A DNA stretch of 64,000 bases, taken from Hyphomicrobium sp. LHD-15. GTDB taxonomy: Bacteria; Pseudomonadota; Alphaproteobacteria; Rhizobiales; Hyphomicrobiaceae. This document shows positions 7,361 through 16,645 of this stretch, in pieces; position 1 is the stretch's first letter, and the number at the start of each line of letters is the position of its first letter. The notes beneath the pieces were generated by a model that saw only the letters and a program-made list of their open reading frames with translations, had not been told where the DNA came from and made no database searches. Position numbers and translations under genes: made by a program. The stretch spans positions 62,001-126,000 of the forward strand of contig NZ_JAVIFT010000004.1 of assembly GCF_031157355.1 (NCBI RefSeq). The letters are read 5' to 3'.

Positions 7361-7876
7361 TTAAAGCGGCATCCCCGGCTCCTTCTTGGCCTCTTTCTCC
7401 AGGCGGTCGATGCGTTCCTTGAACTTCTTGACCATGCCCTCGACGTAATCGAACAGCTTGTCGACGTCCTTCTCGTTCGGCACCGGAAGATCGCCCGGCG
7501 GAGACGGAGGTGCGGCGTCCGCAACCGGGGGCTCGCCTTCCGGCGCCTTGGCTGCCGGACCGCCCAACGGGGCGTCGCGGAGTTGCCTCTCAGCTTCCAG
7601 CGCCCGCTTTTCTCCTTCCAGCTCCTCGACGCGCTTCTTCAGCGCGCTTTCGGTTTCGGGCATGGCCTTGCAGGTCCAGTCGCCGTCCTTGCCGGTGCAG
7701 AACGCCATGGCGCCGGTTTCGCGGTCGAGGCGGATGACGCCTCCTTCCGCCGGAGACATCGTGTAACGGCCTGGATCGTTGCCGGCGGCGACGGCGGGAA
7801 ACGCCAGACCGACAGCAAGAGCGCCTGCGAGCCAGAGGCGGCCGTCGTTGCGGCCCAAACGAGATGAACTGCGCAC
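7361..7876 (-). CDS. Secreted coiled-coil protein of unknown function
   Basis: A 171-residue protein from a GTG start at 7876 with GGAG 7 nt upstream; longer frames to 7984 lack a binding site. Residues about 10-35 form a signal peptide (LWLAGALAVGLAFPAVAA). The mature N-terminus (GRYTMSPAEGGVIRLDRETGAMAFC...WTCKAMPE) has two Cys that may form a disulfide. After that come a short coiled coil (ALKKRVEELEGEKRALEAE), a Pro-rich linker and a second charged helix. I have seen this arrangement in uncharacterised Hyphomicrobiales periplasmic proteins; no function is known. Convergent with the acyltransferase, divergent from the PodJ-like gene. Confidence 0.65.
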   Translation of the reverse strand: MRSSSRLGRNDGRLWLAGALAVGLAFPAVAAGNDPGRYTMSPAEGGVIRLDRETGAMAFCTGKDGDWTCKAMPETESALKKRVEELEGEKRALEAERQLRDAPLGGPAAKAPEGEPPVADAAPPSPPGDLPVPNEKDVDKLFDYVEGMVKKFKERIDRLEKEAKKEPGMPL

Positions 7877-8258
7877 GGATATTCTCCATCCTTTACAGGG
7901 CACACGCGCTCCTGACAGGCGCGCGGATCTGAGCTCAGAATAGCAGCGGATTGTGACCGCGTCCGCTTCGCGCGGCCTCGCCAAAAACGAATCAGTCGGG
8001 CCTTCCTGCCGCTTTCGTCGGAGAGCGCCAGCCTCCTCACGCGCGATTCAGGGCGGTTTTCCGGCCTCAGAGCAGCACTTAACCGAACATTTACTGGGGG
8101 CTGAGAGCCTTCAACAGTTCGGGTTTCTGGTTCGTGCCTCGTCTGACCCTTCCTACGCGCTTCAGCCCGGCATGACGGGGCGGCCCGGCCGCCTCTTTCA
8201 CCCCCTTCGCGAGGGTGCGGCCGGTATGGGCGCCGCGCTGTGACCGTTGGGGACCGTA
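7877..8258. other. Intergenic region between divergent genes
   Basis: This gap of about 380 bp should hold promoters for both flanking genes. I see no convincing ORF. A small hairpin (CACCC/GGGTG) lies around 8200-8218. Confidence 0.4.
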
Positions 8259-10997
8259 ATGCTGCATTCAGACCAGGACAGATGGCCAACCGGGCAGGGC
8301 GCTTACGCCTTCGCCGGATCGGCCGGTTCGCGCAGCGACGCCATCCACGAGCTTGCGCGCGAGATCGAAGATACGCAGCGGCGCCAGGGCGAAACCATCG
8401 CGCAGATCGTCGAGCGGCTGCGCGCCCTCGACCTGCAAACTTCCGCCGAGCGCGACGCGGCTTCTGCCTCGTCCAAGGGCCAGGCGGGCGACGAGCCATG
8501 GGATGCCGCCAGCGCCGAAGCACTGATGCAGAACTACGAGGCGGACGCCGCCCGCGCCGCAAGCCGCCCAGCCGCGCGCCCTGTTCTTTCCTCAGGACCC
8601 GCCAATTCGAGCGCGCACCAGGACTGGCTCGGCCCCGGGTTTCTCGATGTCACGAAGCGGATCAAACGCACGCTGGCCGATCTCAAGCCCGGCAGCACCA
8701 TTCGCGTGATCGAGGAGCGGCTCGAGCTGTTCCAGCAGCATATCAGTTCCATTCTCGACGACGTGGTGCGCCGCTCGGATCTCGAAGCGCTGAAGCTCAT
8801 CGAGACCCACATCAATTATCTCGGCGACAAGCTGGACGAGCTAGACCGGCACGTTTCGCGCCTCGACGGCATCGAGGCAGACGTCCACAGCGTGATGGAC
8901 CAGGTCTCGGACGAGCGGATTGGCAAGCTGCTCGAGTACGACAGCCGCTTTGCGCACGATCTCGAAGCGCTGGCTATGAAGGCCGCGGAAGAAATGCATT
9001 CCCGCCTCACGCAGGATGACGCACGCGCCGAGGCCGACACGAAGCGCCACGAGGAGCTGCGCGCGCTGATCGAAAGCTCGATCATGAACCAGCGCAAGGC
9101 GGAAACCGAAGCGGCGACGCTGATGACCGGCCTCTCAGGACGCGTCAACGCCCAGTCTGACCGCTACGACGAGCTCAAAGGTCTGCTCGAATCCGCGATC
9201 ACCGAGCAGCGCCAGAACGAACAGACGGCGTTCGGCATGCTCGATACGCTGCAGCAGGCCATGGTGCGAATCCTCGATCGCATGGACGCCATCGAGCAGC
9301 AGCAAGAGCTGCAGCCGCGCCCGTGGCCGGCCGAGCAGGATCAGGCTGCGGAAGCGGAGCTGTTCGTTCCGCAAGACGCCGACCGGGACACCAACGCGGA
9401 TGTTTCCTTCGAGAACGCGCGCGCCCATGCCGAGGTGGTGGCGCCGGAGAATTTCCACGACTACGGCTCCGTCGAGATGGCATCCCCGCCTCCGTTACCC
9501 TCGGCGTTGTCGGCCGATCCCGCCCTGGATGCGCCAGCCGCCCAGGACGACGACAACTCGCCAGTCGACCGGCTGCGCCGCGACTTCGTCGCCGACGCCC
9601 GCCGCGCCAAGATGAAGGCCGCCGCGAACCGCGCGGAAGCCATCGCCGACACCTCCGACATCACGCCGCGCATGATCATCGAGAGCGTACGCTCGCCGAT
9701 GGCTGCGCCTCAGCCGCGCCCGAGCGCCGCCAGCGGGCGCCTGTTCGGCTCCTCGTCGAAGCTGCTCGCCGGCGTGCTCGCGCTGATCATCGCCATCAAC
9801 GGCGGCATCCTGCTGATCAATCGCAAGAACGCCTCGCAGACGGCGGCACCGACGATCACCATTCAGCCGGCCGCCTCGGCAGATCCGAATGCGGCACACG
9901 ATGCGCCGCCGCCCGGCCCGCGATCGGCGCTCGACATGGACGAGAACAGCTTTGCGGAGTTCGTTCCGGCCGCCCCCAAGGCGCCCGAAAAGGAGGGTGC
10001 CGCAAACGGCGGCGCCGGCCTGCCGCTCGGATACATGGACGACGTGCTCGATCCGCCGGTCGTCGAGACGCTGGGCGAGACGTCCCCGGCCAGCACGCCC
10101 GGCGGCGTGACGATCGCAAAGCCTGCCGGATCGATTCCCGACGACGTGGTGGCCGACATCTACCAGCAGCAGATACTCGCGAGCCTTTCCGGAAAGCTCG
10201 GAACGGCCGCCGCAGGACACTCGCCCGACGCGTTGCTTCCCGAGAAGAGCGGGCGCATCGATGCCGCCTTCACGCCGCCGGATGCGGCCGCCGAAGCCGG
10301 TGATCGCTCGGCGCGCTCGAGTGCGCTCGATCTGCCGCCCGCGACCGTCGGCCCGCTCTCGCTGCGTCTCGCGGCCGCCAATGGCGATGCCTCGGCTGAA
10401 TTCGAAGTCGCCGCTCGTCTCGCGGAAGGCAAGGGCACGAAGCAGAACTTCGCGGATGCGCTTCGCTGGTATCAGCGGTCGGCTGCCAAGGGCTTCGCAC
10501 AGGCGCAGTACAGGCTCGGCACGCTCTACGAGCGCGGCCTTGGCGTCTCGCAGGATCTCGGCCGGGCGCGCGTCTGGTACAGCCGGGCCGCCGAGCAGGG
10601 CAACGTGAAGTCCATGCACAATCTCGCGGTGCTCGCGGCAGGCGGCGACAACGGCGAACCCGACTATGCCACCGCGCTCACGTGGTTCAGCAAGGCTGCC
10701 GAGCACGGTCTTGCCGACAGCCAATATAATCTCGGCGTGCTTCTCGAGAACGGGCTCGGCGTCAAGGTCGATCGCGTGGCCGCCTACAAGTGGTATGCGC
10801 TCGCGGCACAGAACGGTGACATGGACGCACTGGCAAGGCGCGATGCGCTCAAGGGCGCGCTGGCCGCCGGAGATCTCAAGGACGGCGAAAACCAGGTTGC
10901 CGCTTTCAAGGCGCAACCGCTCATTCCGCTGGCCAACGATGCCCGCGCCGCTGGCGAGGACTGGAAGAAGCGCGTCAATAACGACACGAACGGCTAG
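8259..10997 (+). CDS. PodJ-like coiled-coil, transmembrane, Sel1-repeat protein
   Basis: A 912-residue protein with three parts. Residues about 20-340 are cytoplasmic and rich in coiled coil. A Pro/Ala/Asp-rich linker leads to one membrane helix at about 501-523 (AGVLALIIAINGGILLI). The outside part ends in four to five Sel1-type repeats at about 700-865 (A-x-Y-x-L-G-x-L-Y-x-x-G-x-G-V...A-x-x-W-Y-x-x-A-A). This is the plan of PodJ/PodJL localisation factors, which sit at a cell pole of stalked or budding alphaproteobacteria and recruit signalling proteins. PodJ also has a C-terminal peptidoglycan-binding part, which I do not see here. ATG 8259 follows GGGGA; the TTG at 8247 is rejected. Confidence 0.75.
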   Translation: MLHSDQDRWPTGQGAYAFAGSAGSRSDAIHELAREIEDTQRRQGETIAQIVERLRALDLQTSAERDAASASSKGQAGDEPWDAASAEALMQNYEADAARAASRPAARPVLSSGPANSSAHQDWLGPGFLDVTKRIKRTLADLKPGSTIRVIEERLELFQQHISSILDDVVRRSDLEALKLIETHINYLGDKLDELDRHVSRLDGIEADVHSVMDQVSDERIGKLLEYDSRFAHDLEALAMKAAEEMHSRLTQDDARAEADTKRHEELRALIESSIMNQRKAETEAATLMTGLSGRVNAQSDRYDELKGLLESAITEQRQNEQTAFGMLDTLQQAMVRILDRMDAIEQQQELQPRPWPAEQDQAAEAELFVPQDADRDTNADVSFENARAHAEVVAPENFHDYGSVEMASPPPLPSALSADPALDAPAAQDDDNSPVDRLRRDFVADARRAKMKAAANRAEAIADTSDITPRMIIESVRSPMAAPQPRPSAASGRLFGSSSKLLAGVLALIIAINGGILLINRKNASQTAAPTITIQPAASADPNAAHDAPPPGPRSALDMDENSFAEFVPAAPKAPEKEGAANGGAGLPLGYMDDVLDPPVVETLGETSPASTPGGVTIAKPAGSIPDDVVADIYQQQILASLSGKLGTAAAGHSPDALLPEKSGRIDAAFTPPDAAAEAGDRSARSSALDLPPATVGPLSLRLAAANGDASAEFEVAARLAEGKGTKQNFADALRWYQRSAAKGFAQAQYRLGTLYERGLGVSQDLGRARVWYSRAAEQGNVKSMHNLAVLAAGGDNGEPDYATALTWFSKAAEHGLADSQYNLGVLLENGLGVKVDRVAAYKWYALAAQNGDMDALARRDALKGALAAGDLKDGENQVAAFKAQPLIPLANDARAAGEDWKKRVNNDTNG

Positions 10998-11029
10998 AAT
11001 TCGCACGCGTCCCGGCGCACGCGCTCATC

Positions 11030-11095
11030 TTTGCCGGGAAATGCGCGCCCTGCGCGGGCCAGCTTCGGCGAAGCGGCACTGGTACTCCCGGCAAA
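11030..11095. other. Structured element, possible three-way junction
   Basis: A 10-bp perfect outer stem, TTTGCCGGGA (11030-11039) with TCCCGGCAAA (11086-11095), encloses two hairpins: GCCC/GGGC at 11047-11059 and GCTTC/GAAGC at 11062-11074. It lies 33 bp after the PodJ-like gene and could be a 3'-end structure or a small repeat. No U tract follows. Confidence 0.5.
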
Positions 11096-11115
11096 GGTTC
11101 AATACGATAAAACTT

Positions 11116-11138
11116 GCGAGGGCCACATTCGCCCTCGC
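11116..11138. repeat. 8-bp perfect hairpin
   Basis: GCGAGGGC (11116-11123), a 7-nt loop and GCCCTCGC (11131-11138). It lies in the leader of the TauE/SafE gene and its role is unknown. Confidence 0.5.
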
Positions 11139-11248
11139 GCCGCTCTCGCTCCCGGGCCGTGCACGACGTTCGTAATCGACGACGCCCACGGGACGGGAGG
11201 CGGCACCGAGGCCCGCCCCGCGCGACACCGGCACAAAATACTCTCCGC

Positions 11249-12175
11249 ATGCACATCTACCTGCCGATCGCCGAGATGTCCGTCAATGTGCTGTTGTTTC
11301 TCGGCATGGGCGCGGCCGTGGGCTTCCTGTCGGGCCTGTTCGGCGTCGGCGGCGGCTTCCTGATGACGCCGCTCCTGATCTTTTCGGGCATCCCCTCAGC
11401 CGTGGCCGTCGGCACCGGCGCGGCGCAAGTGGTGGCTTCGTCGGTTTCCGGCGCGATGGCGCAATACCGACGGAACAATGTCGACATCAAACTCGGCGCC
11501 GTGCTGCTGATCGGCGGCATCGTCGGATCGGTCATCGGCGTCAAGATGGTGCGCATCTTGAACCTCGCCGGACAGTTCGACCTGTTCATCGCGCTCGCCT
11601 ATGTGACGTTCCTCGGCGTCATCGGCACGCTGATGCTGATTGAGAGCATCCACGCGATCCAACGCACGCGCAGCGGCACCTCGCGCGCGCTCCGCCAGTC
11701 GGGCCAGCACAACTGGATCCATAGGCTGCCGCTCAAGATGCGGTTTCACCGCTCGAAGCTCTATATCAGCGCAATTCCGCCGCTGATGATCGGCGCCTTC
11801 GTCGGGTTTCTCGGCGCCATCATGGGCGCGGGCGGCGGTTTCATCATGGTGCCGGCCATGATCTATCTCCTGCGTGTGCCGACCAACGTGGTGGTCGGCA
11901 CCTCGCTGTTCCAGACGGTGTTCGTTTCGGCGGTGACCACCGTCATGCAGGCCTCGGAAAACTACAGCGTCGACGTGGTGCTCGGCCTCATCCTGATCGT
12001 CAGCGGCGTGATCGGCGCGCAGTACGGCGCCGCGGCCGGCGCGCGGCTCAAGGGCGAGCAACTGCGCCTGCTGCTGGCGGCGCTCGTGCTGTTGGTCTGC
12101 TTCCGGATCGGCTGGGATCTCGTCGTGACGCCGTCCGAGCTGTTCAGCATCTCGAAAACGTTCGGGGTGCCGTGA
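11249..12175 (+). CDS. TauE/SafE (TSUP) family anion exporter
   Basis: A 308-residue inner-membrane protein with eight or more hydrophobic segments. The two family half-repeats are visible: GFLSGLFGVGGGFLMTPLL at about residue 27 and GFLGAIMGAGGGFIMVPAM at about residue 190. TSUP proteins move sulfite, sulfoacetate or related organic anions and thiol compounds. The long hydrophilic loop (about 130-170, with a run of Arg/His) is cytoplasmic. ATG 11249 is used because the frame before it is Arg-rich and not membrane-like. The stop overlaps the start of the TIGR02186 gene, so the two are translationally coupled and probably work together. Confidence 0.9.
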   Translation: MHIYLPIAEMSVNVLLFLGMGAAVGFLSGLFGVGGGFLMTPLLIFSGIPSAVAVGTGAAQVVASSVSGAMAQYRRNNVDIKLGAVLLIGGIVGSVIGVKMVRILNLAGQFDLFIALAYVTFLGVIGTLMLIESIHAIQRTRSGTSRALRQSGQHNWIHRLPLKMRFHRSKLYISAIPPLMIGAFVGFLGAIMGAGGGFIMVPAMIYLLRVPTNVVVGTSLFQTVFVSAVTTVMQASENYSVDVVLGLILIVSGVIGAQYGAAAGARLKGEQLRLLLAALVLLVCFRIGWDLVVTPSELFSISKTFGVP

Positions 12176-13155
12176 TGAAGCGCGTGCGTTCCCTCACCTT
12201 CCGTCGGCCTCTGGCATGCCTGATTGGGGCGGGCCTCATGGCTGCGCTATGGGCCGGATTGCCGGCAAGCGATGCGGTCGCTCAGGGAACGGGGAAGGCA
12301 GAAACCGGCGGCCAGGCCCAACCGGGCAAAGCAAGCCCCACACCATCGGACTGGCGGGACCCGCTTCGCAAGTTCGCCCAGCGCAAGAAGAAAGACGAGC
12401 GGCTGCCGGCGAAAGCCGATCAACAGCCCAAAGAGGTGGTCGAAGCCGACGTTTCGACGCGGACGATCGCCGTCACGTCGGCATTCACCGGCACCGAGAT
12501 CGTCGTGTTCGGATCGGTGGTCAACAGCCGCCAGCCGAGCGCGGAGGCGGGATACTACGATGTCATCGTCGTGCTCGAAGGCATGCCGACTCCCTTGCTC
12601 GCTCGGCGCAAATCAAACGTCGCCGGGCTCTGGGTGAATACGGAAAGCGTCGCGTACGAAAGCGCGCCCAGCTATTACGCCATCGCCTCGACGCGTCCGA
12701 TCGAGGAGATCGCCGACGAACCGCTGCTGCAAAGACATGCCATTGGCCTCGACTTCGCGCGCTTGGCGCCAGCCGCGCAATCCGTGCTCGAGATCGAACC
12801 GGCGGAACTCAAAACCTACAAGGATGCCGTGATCCGGCTGAAGCAGAAGGAAGGCGTCTTTATCAAAGCCGACTATGCCGTCATCTTCATCGGCAAGAGC
12901 CTGTTCCGAGCCGCGATCTCGCTGCCGGCGAACGTACCGGTCGGGCCGCTCACGGCGCGTGTCTACCTGTTCCGCGAGGGGGACCTTCTAAGCTCGTTCC
13001 AATCCCGGGTGCGGCTCGAACGCGAGGGTGTGGAGCTGTGGCTCTACCGGTTCGCGATGAAGCAACCGGTGCTCTACGGATTTTTCGCCGTGCTGCTGGC
13101 GGTGGTCGCGGGGCTGCTCGCGTCGGCGGCGTTCCGGCGCCGGGATACCGCTTAG
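12175..13155 (+). CDS. TIGR02186 family transmembrane protein
   Basis: A 326-residue protein with an N-terminal signal segment (about 10-36) and one C-terminal membrane helix (about 298-318) followed by a short Arg-rich cytoplasmic tail. Most of it therefore faces the periplasm. It matches the alphaproteobacterial Alph_Pro_TM/TIGR02186 family, whose genes almost always follow a TauE/SafE gene, exactly as here (TGATG overlap). The conserved core TRTIAVTSAFTGTEIVVFGS is a beta-sandwich-like start. The natural reading is an accessory or substrate-capturing subunit of the exporter, but this has not been shown for the family. Confidence 0.88.
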   Translation: MKRVRSLTFRRPLACLIGAGLMAALWAGLPASDAVAQGTGKAETGGQAQPGKASPTPSDWRDPLRKFAQRKKKDERLPAKADQQPKEVVEADVSTRTIAVTSAFTGTEIVVFGSVVNSRQPSAEAGYYDVIVVLEGMPTPLLARRKSNVAGLWVNTESVAYESAPSYYAIASTRPIEEIADEPLLQRHAIGLDFARLAPAAQSVLEIEPAELKTYKDAVIRLKQKEGVFIKADYAVIFIGKSLFRAAISLPANVPVGPLTARVYLFREGDLLSSFQSRVRLEREGVELWLYRFAMKQPVLYGFFAVLLAVVAGLLASAAFRRRDTA

Positions 13156-13892
13156 TCCTCTTTGAGGAGGCGGGGAGCGATGGGATAAAGGCCTTCCTGG
13201 CCAAGCACGAACACCGACAAGCCGTCGTTGCCGAAGAGCGGCGCGAACGCCTCGTCGAGCACGTTCAATCCACCTGCGTAAGTGCCGAAAGCCGGCAGAA
13301 CGAGACGGTTGCCGTTGCCGACGAAACACGGGCGGCGAATGACGTGGCCATGGAACGAGACGCGCGCGGCCGGATGCAGATGTCCGGCGATCTCGTGCGT
13401 GACGGGACTTGCCGTGGGCTCGTGGCGGAAGGTGATGTCGGAAACGGTGATCTCGCTGCGAACCTCTCCGCCGAAGCGCGCATCGATCACAGGATCATGG
13501 TTGCCGTTGAGCCAGAGCCAGTCGCGGTCTTCCTGCAGGATCGACAGCGTCCCGCGATCCTCGGCGGTCATGCGGTCGGCGGCGTTGCGGTCGTGGAAGC
13601 TGTCGCCCAGGCAGATGACGGTGGACGCCTGATAGGCATCGAGCGTGGCGGCGAGGCGTTCGAGGGTGGCGGCGGTATCATAGGGCGGCAGCAGGATGCC
13701 GCGCGATGCGAACGCCGAGCCCTTCTCGAGATGCAGATCGGCGACGATCAGCACATCCTCGGCCGGCCAATAGAGCGCGCCGGACACATCGGCCACGAAG
13801 GCGCGACCGGATATCGAGACCGGCTGCTGGCTGAATTCGCCGACGTCGAGGCGCTCGGGCTTCAGCTCAAGCAATGGCGCTGTGTTTCTCAC
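13152..13892 (-). CDS. pdeM: Ligase-associated DNA damage response endonuclease PdeM
   Basis: A 246-residue calcineurin-like metallophosphoesterase. All metal motifs are present in order: DLHLEKG (about residue 52), GDSFHD (about 95), GNHD (about 130) and GHLHPAARVSFHGH (about 168-182). PdeM-type proteins accompany the bacterial ATP-dependent ligase LigC-type repair cluster and are thought to process damaged DNA ends. It lies 40 bp downstream of the helicase gene on the same strand, so the two are an operon. It overlaps the end of the convergent TIGR02186 gene by 4 bp. Confidence 0.9.
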   Translation of the reverse strand: MRNTAPLLELKPERLDVGEFSQQPVSISGRAFVADVSGALYWPAEDVLIVADLHLEKGSAFASRGILLPPYDTAATLERLAATLDAYQASTVICLGDSFHDRNAADRMTAEDRGTLSILQEDRDWLWLNGNHDPVIDARFGGEVRSEITVSDITFRHEPTASPVTHEIAGHLHPAARVSFHGHVIRRPCFVGNGNRLVLPAFGTYAGGLNVLDEAFAPLFGNDGLSVFVLGQEGLYPIAPRLLKED

Positions 13893-13932
13893 GTCTCGTT
13901 TCCCCGCAGCAGTCCCACAAACACGCCCGACA

Positions 13933-16527
13933 TCAGCCCGACTTCCGCGTCGCTTCGGCGATCAGCTCCTGGGCCGCTTCCCGCAGAAGATCTTCCCGCG
14001 CCAGGCGTGCAACCGGCTCAACGCCGATCTCGATCAGGATCGGCACGGCCAGCGGCGAAACGCGATCCAAAACTTGATGCCTGATTCGTCCCCGGATGCG
14101 CGCCAGGAATTGACCAAGACGAGCAATATCCAGCAAACCCGTGGCCGCGTCCTCACGGGCGGCTTCCAGCAGAATGTGGCCCGGATCATGGCGCCTCAGC
14201 ACGTTGTAGACGAGATCGGTCGACATCGTGACCTGGCGGCCACTCTTTTCGAGGCCCGGATGGCGCCGCTCGATCAATCCGGCAATCACCGCCACATTGC
14301 GGAAGGTGCGGCGCATCAAACTACTTTCGGCGAGCCAGGCTTCGAGGTCGTCGCCCAGCATATCCTCCGCAAACAGTTGATCGAGATCGAGACTTCCGTC
14401 CGCAATGCGCTGCGAAAGATCGCCAAGGCCCCAGACGGCGAGGCCATAGTCGTTGGCGACGAAACCGAGCGGACGGGCGCCATCGCGCTCCAATCTGCGC
14501 GTCAGCAGCATGCCGAGCGTCTGATGGGCGAGACGGCCCTCGAACGGATAGGCGACCATGAAATGACGGGAGCCGCGCGGGAACGTCTCGATCAGCACGT
14601 CGTTCACGCCGGGAAGCTGCGACCGCTCGTTCTGAAGGCCGAGCCATTCGGCGACAGGCAGCGGCAGACCGGCCCATTGCTCGCTGTCGGCCAGCATGGC
14701 GCGGACACGCTTGGCCAGATGGGTCGAGAGCGGAAACTTGCCGCCCGCATAGCTCGGGATCATGGCGTCGGCACCGGGCGCACGTGTGACATAGGCCTCG
14801 GTCTCGGAAATCCCTTCAAAGCGGAGGATCTCTCCGGCGAACACGAACGTCATGCCGGGCGAGAGCTGCTCAATGAAGTACTCCTCGACCTCACCCAGCA
14901 CGCGCCCGCCCATCAACGGACGAGCCGCGCCAGACTTCCCGGAGGCTGTCGCGCGGCGGCGGCCGACGAGGCGGACCTTGATCATCGGGGCTTCGACGAT
15001 GGTGCCGGCGTTCATGCGGTACTGCCGGATGAGCGATGGGTGGGAGAGACGCAGGCGGCCATCGTCGGTAGGGCGGAGCTTCGCGAAGCGCTCGTAGGTC
15101 TTGAGCGCGTAGCCGCCTGTCGCCACGAAATCGACCACACGATCGAAGCGGGCGCGGGTGAGGCCTGCGTAGGGCGCGGCGGAGCGGACTTCCTCGAACA
15201 ACGCATCGGGTTGAAACGGTCCGTGGCAGGCCATGCCAAGAACGTGCTGGGCCAAAACGTCCAGCGCGCCCGAACGGGCAATCACCGTGTCCTGCTCGCC
15301 AGCCTTGGCGGCCTCAAGCGCAGCGCGGCATTCGAGAACCTCGAACCGATTGGCGGGCACGAGAAGTGCCGCGGACGGTTCGTCGAGGCGATGGTTGGCG
15401 CGACCGATGCGCTGAGCCAAGCGAGAGGCCCCCTTCGGCGCGCCGACGTTGACGACAAGATCAACGTCGCCCCAATCGATGCCGAGATCGAGCGTGGAGG
15501 TTGCGACCACGGCGCGGAGCTTGCCCTCACTCATGGCGGCTTCCACCTTGGTCCGGCGCGCCTTGTCGAGTGAGCCGTGATGGAGCGCAATCGGCAGATT
15601 GGCTTCGTTCAGGCGCCACAACTCCTGGAACACCAGCTCGGCCTGCATGCGGGTGTTGACGAACACCAGCGTCGTGCGATGGCTCTGGATGGCGCGGTAG
15701 ATGTCGGCCATCGCATAGAGGGCGGAGTGGCCGCCCCAGGGCACCGGCTCGTCGATCTCCAGGATTTCGATGTCGGGATCGGCACCGCCTTTGGCGACGA
15801 CGAGATCCGCCATCGACCGCATCAGGTCAGGCGCGGTCTGGGGCACGAGATAGCTCAGAAGCTCCGACGGGTGTGCGACGGTCGCCGACAGGCCGATCTT
15901 GATATGGCCGGGCGCCAACGTGGCGAGCCGCGCCAGGCCGAGCGACAGCAGGTCTCCCCGCTTCGAGGGGGCAAGCGCATGCAGCTCGTCGAGGATGATC
16001 GTGTCGAGGTCGCCGAAGAGATAGCCGGCGTCGGCGCTCGACAGCATCAGCGCGACTTGCTCGGGCGTGGTCAGCAGGATCTGCGGGGGCTTCACCCGCT
16101 GGCGGGCCCGGCGCGCGACCGATGTATCTCCCGTGCGGGTCTCGATCGAGACCTTGAGGCCCATTTCGGACACCGGCGCGACGAGATTGCGGGAGATGTC
16201 CTCGGCCAGCGCCTTCAGCGGCGAGATGTAGAGGGTGCGCAAGCCTGCGCCCATGCTGTTGCGGCGCGGGGCACCCGCGAGGGCGATCAGGCTCGGCAGG
16301 AACCCGGCCAGCGTCTTGCCGGCGCCGGTCGGGGCGATCAGCAGCGTGGAGCGGCGGGCTTGCGATTTCTCAACCAGGGCGAGCTGGTGGTCGCGGGGGC
16401 GCCATCCGCGGCGGGCGAACCACTGCTTGAATTGATCCGGGAGCACGGCCGGCGCGTTCGCGGGCTTGGCGGCCCGAACCGGCGGGCCCTTTGGCCGGCT
16501 CCTGGCCTTTTGCGATACGCCGCTCAC
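13933..16527 (-). CDS. Ligase-associated DNA damage response DEXH-box helicase
   Basis: An 864-residue superfamily 2 helicase of the Lhr-like type. Walker A is APTGAGKT (about residue 61) and the Walker B box is LDELHALAPSKRGD (DELH). Motif VI-like QRIGRANHRLDEP lies at about 378, followed by the long winged-helix/DUF4145-like C-terminus of the family TIGR04121. It should be a DNA translocase acting with a ligase and nuclease in end repair. The start is GTG 16527, giving the basic Pro/Ala-rich N-terminus usual here. pdeM follows. The ligase and exonuclease partners found with it in many genomes are not in the window. Confidence 0.92.
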   Translation of the reverse strand: MSGVSQKARSRPKGPPVRAAKPANAPAVLPDQFKQWFARRGWRPRDHQLALVEKSQARRSTLLIAPTGAGKTLAGFLPSLIALAGAPRRNSMGAGLRTLYISPLKALAEDISRNLVAPVSEMGLKVSIETRTGDTSVARRARQRVKPPQILLTTPEQVALMLSSADAGYLFGDLDTIILDELHALAPSKRGDLLSLGLARLATLAPGHIKIGLSATVAHPSELLSYLVPQTAPDLMRSMADLVVAKGGADPDIEILEIDEPVPWGGHSALYAMADIYRAIQSHRTTLVFVNTRMQAELVFQELWRLNEANLPIALHHGSLDKARRTKVEAAMSEGKLRAVVATSTLDLGIDWGDVDLVVNVGAPKGASRLAQRIGRANHRLDEPSAALLVPANRFEVLECRAALEAAKAGEQDTVIARSGALDVLAQHVLGMACHGPFQPDALFEEVRSAAPYAGLTRARFDRVVDFVATGGYALKTYERFAKLRPTDDGRLRLSHPSLIRQYRMNAGTIVEAPMIKVRLVGRRRATASGKSGAARPLMGGRVLGEVEEYFIEQLSPGMTFVFAGEILRFEGISETEAYVTRAPGADAMIPSYAGGKFPLSTHLAKRVRAMLADSEQWAGLPLPVAEWLGLQNERSQLPGVNDVLIETFPRGSRHFMVAYPFEGRLAHQTLGMLLTRRLERDGARPLGFVANDYGLAVWGLGDLSQRIADGSLDLDQLFAEDMLGDDLEAWLAESSLMRRTFRNVAVIAGLIERRHPGLEKSGRQVTMSTDLVYNVLRRHDPGHILLEAAREDAATGLLDIARLGQFLARIRGRIRHQVLDRVSPLAVPILIEIGVEPVARLAREDLLREAAQELIAEATRKSG

Positions 16528-16645
16528 GCGCTGAGACTTCCTTCGCTCCCGCCGTTCCCTGTGCTAGATGGTGAGCCGGCTCGCTGGTTTCATCCCACGA
16601 TCGAAACGGCTTCGGCCCTCCTGCTCCACGTCTATGGAACGCCCA

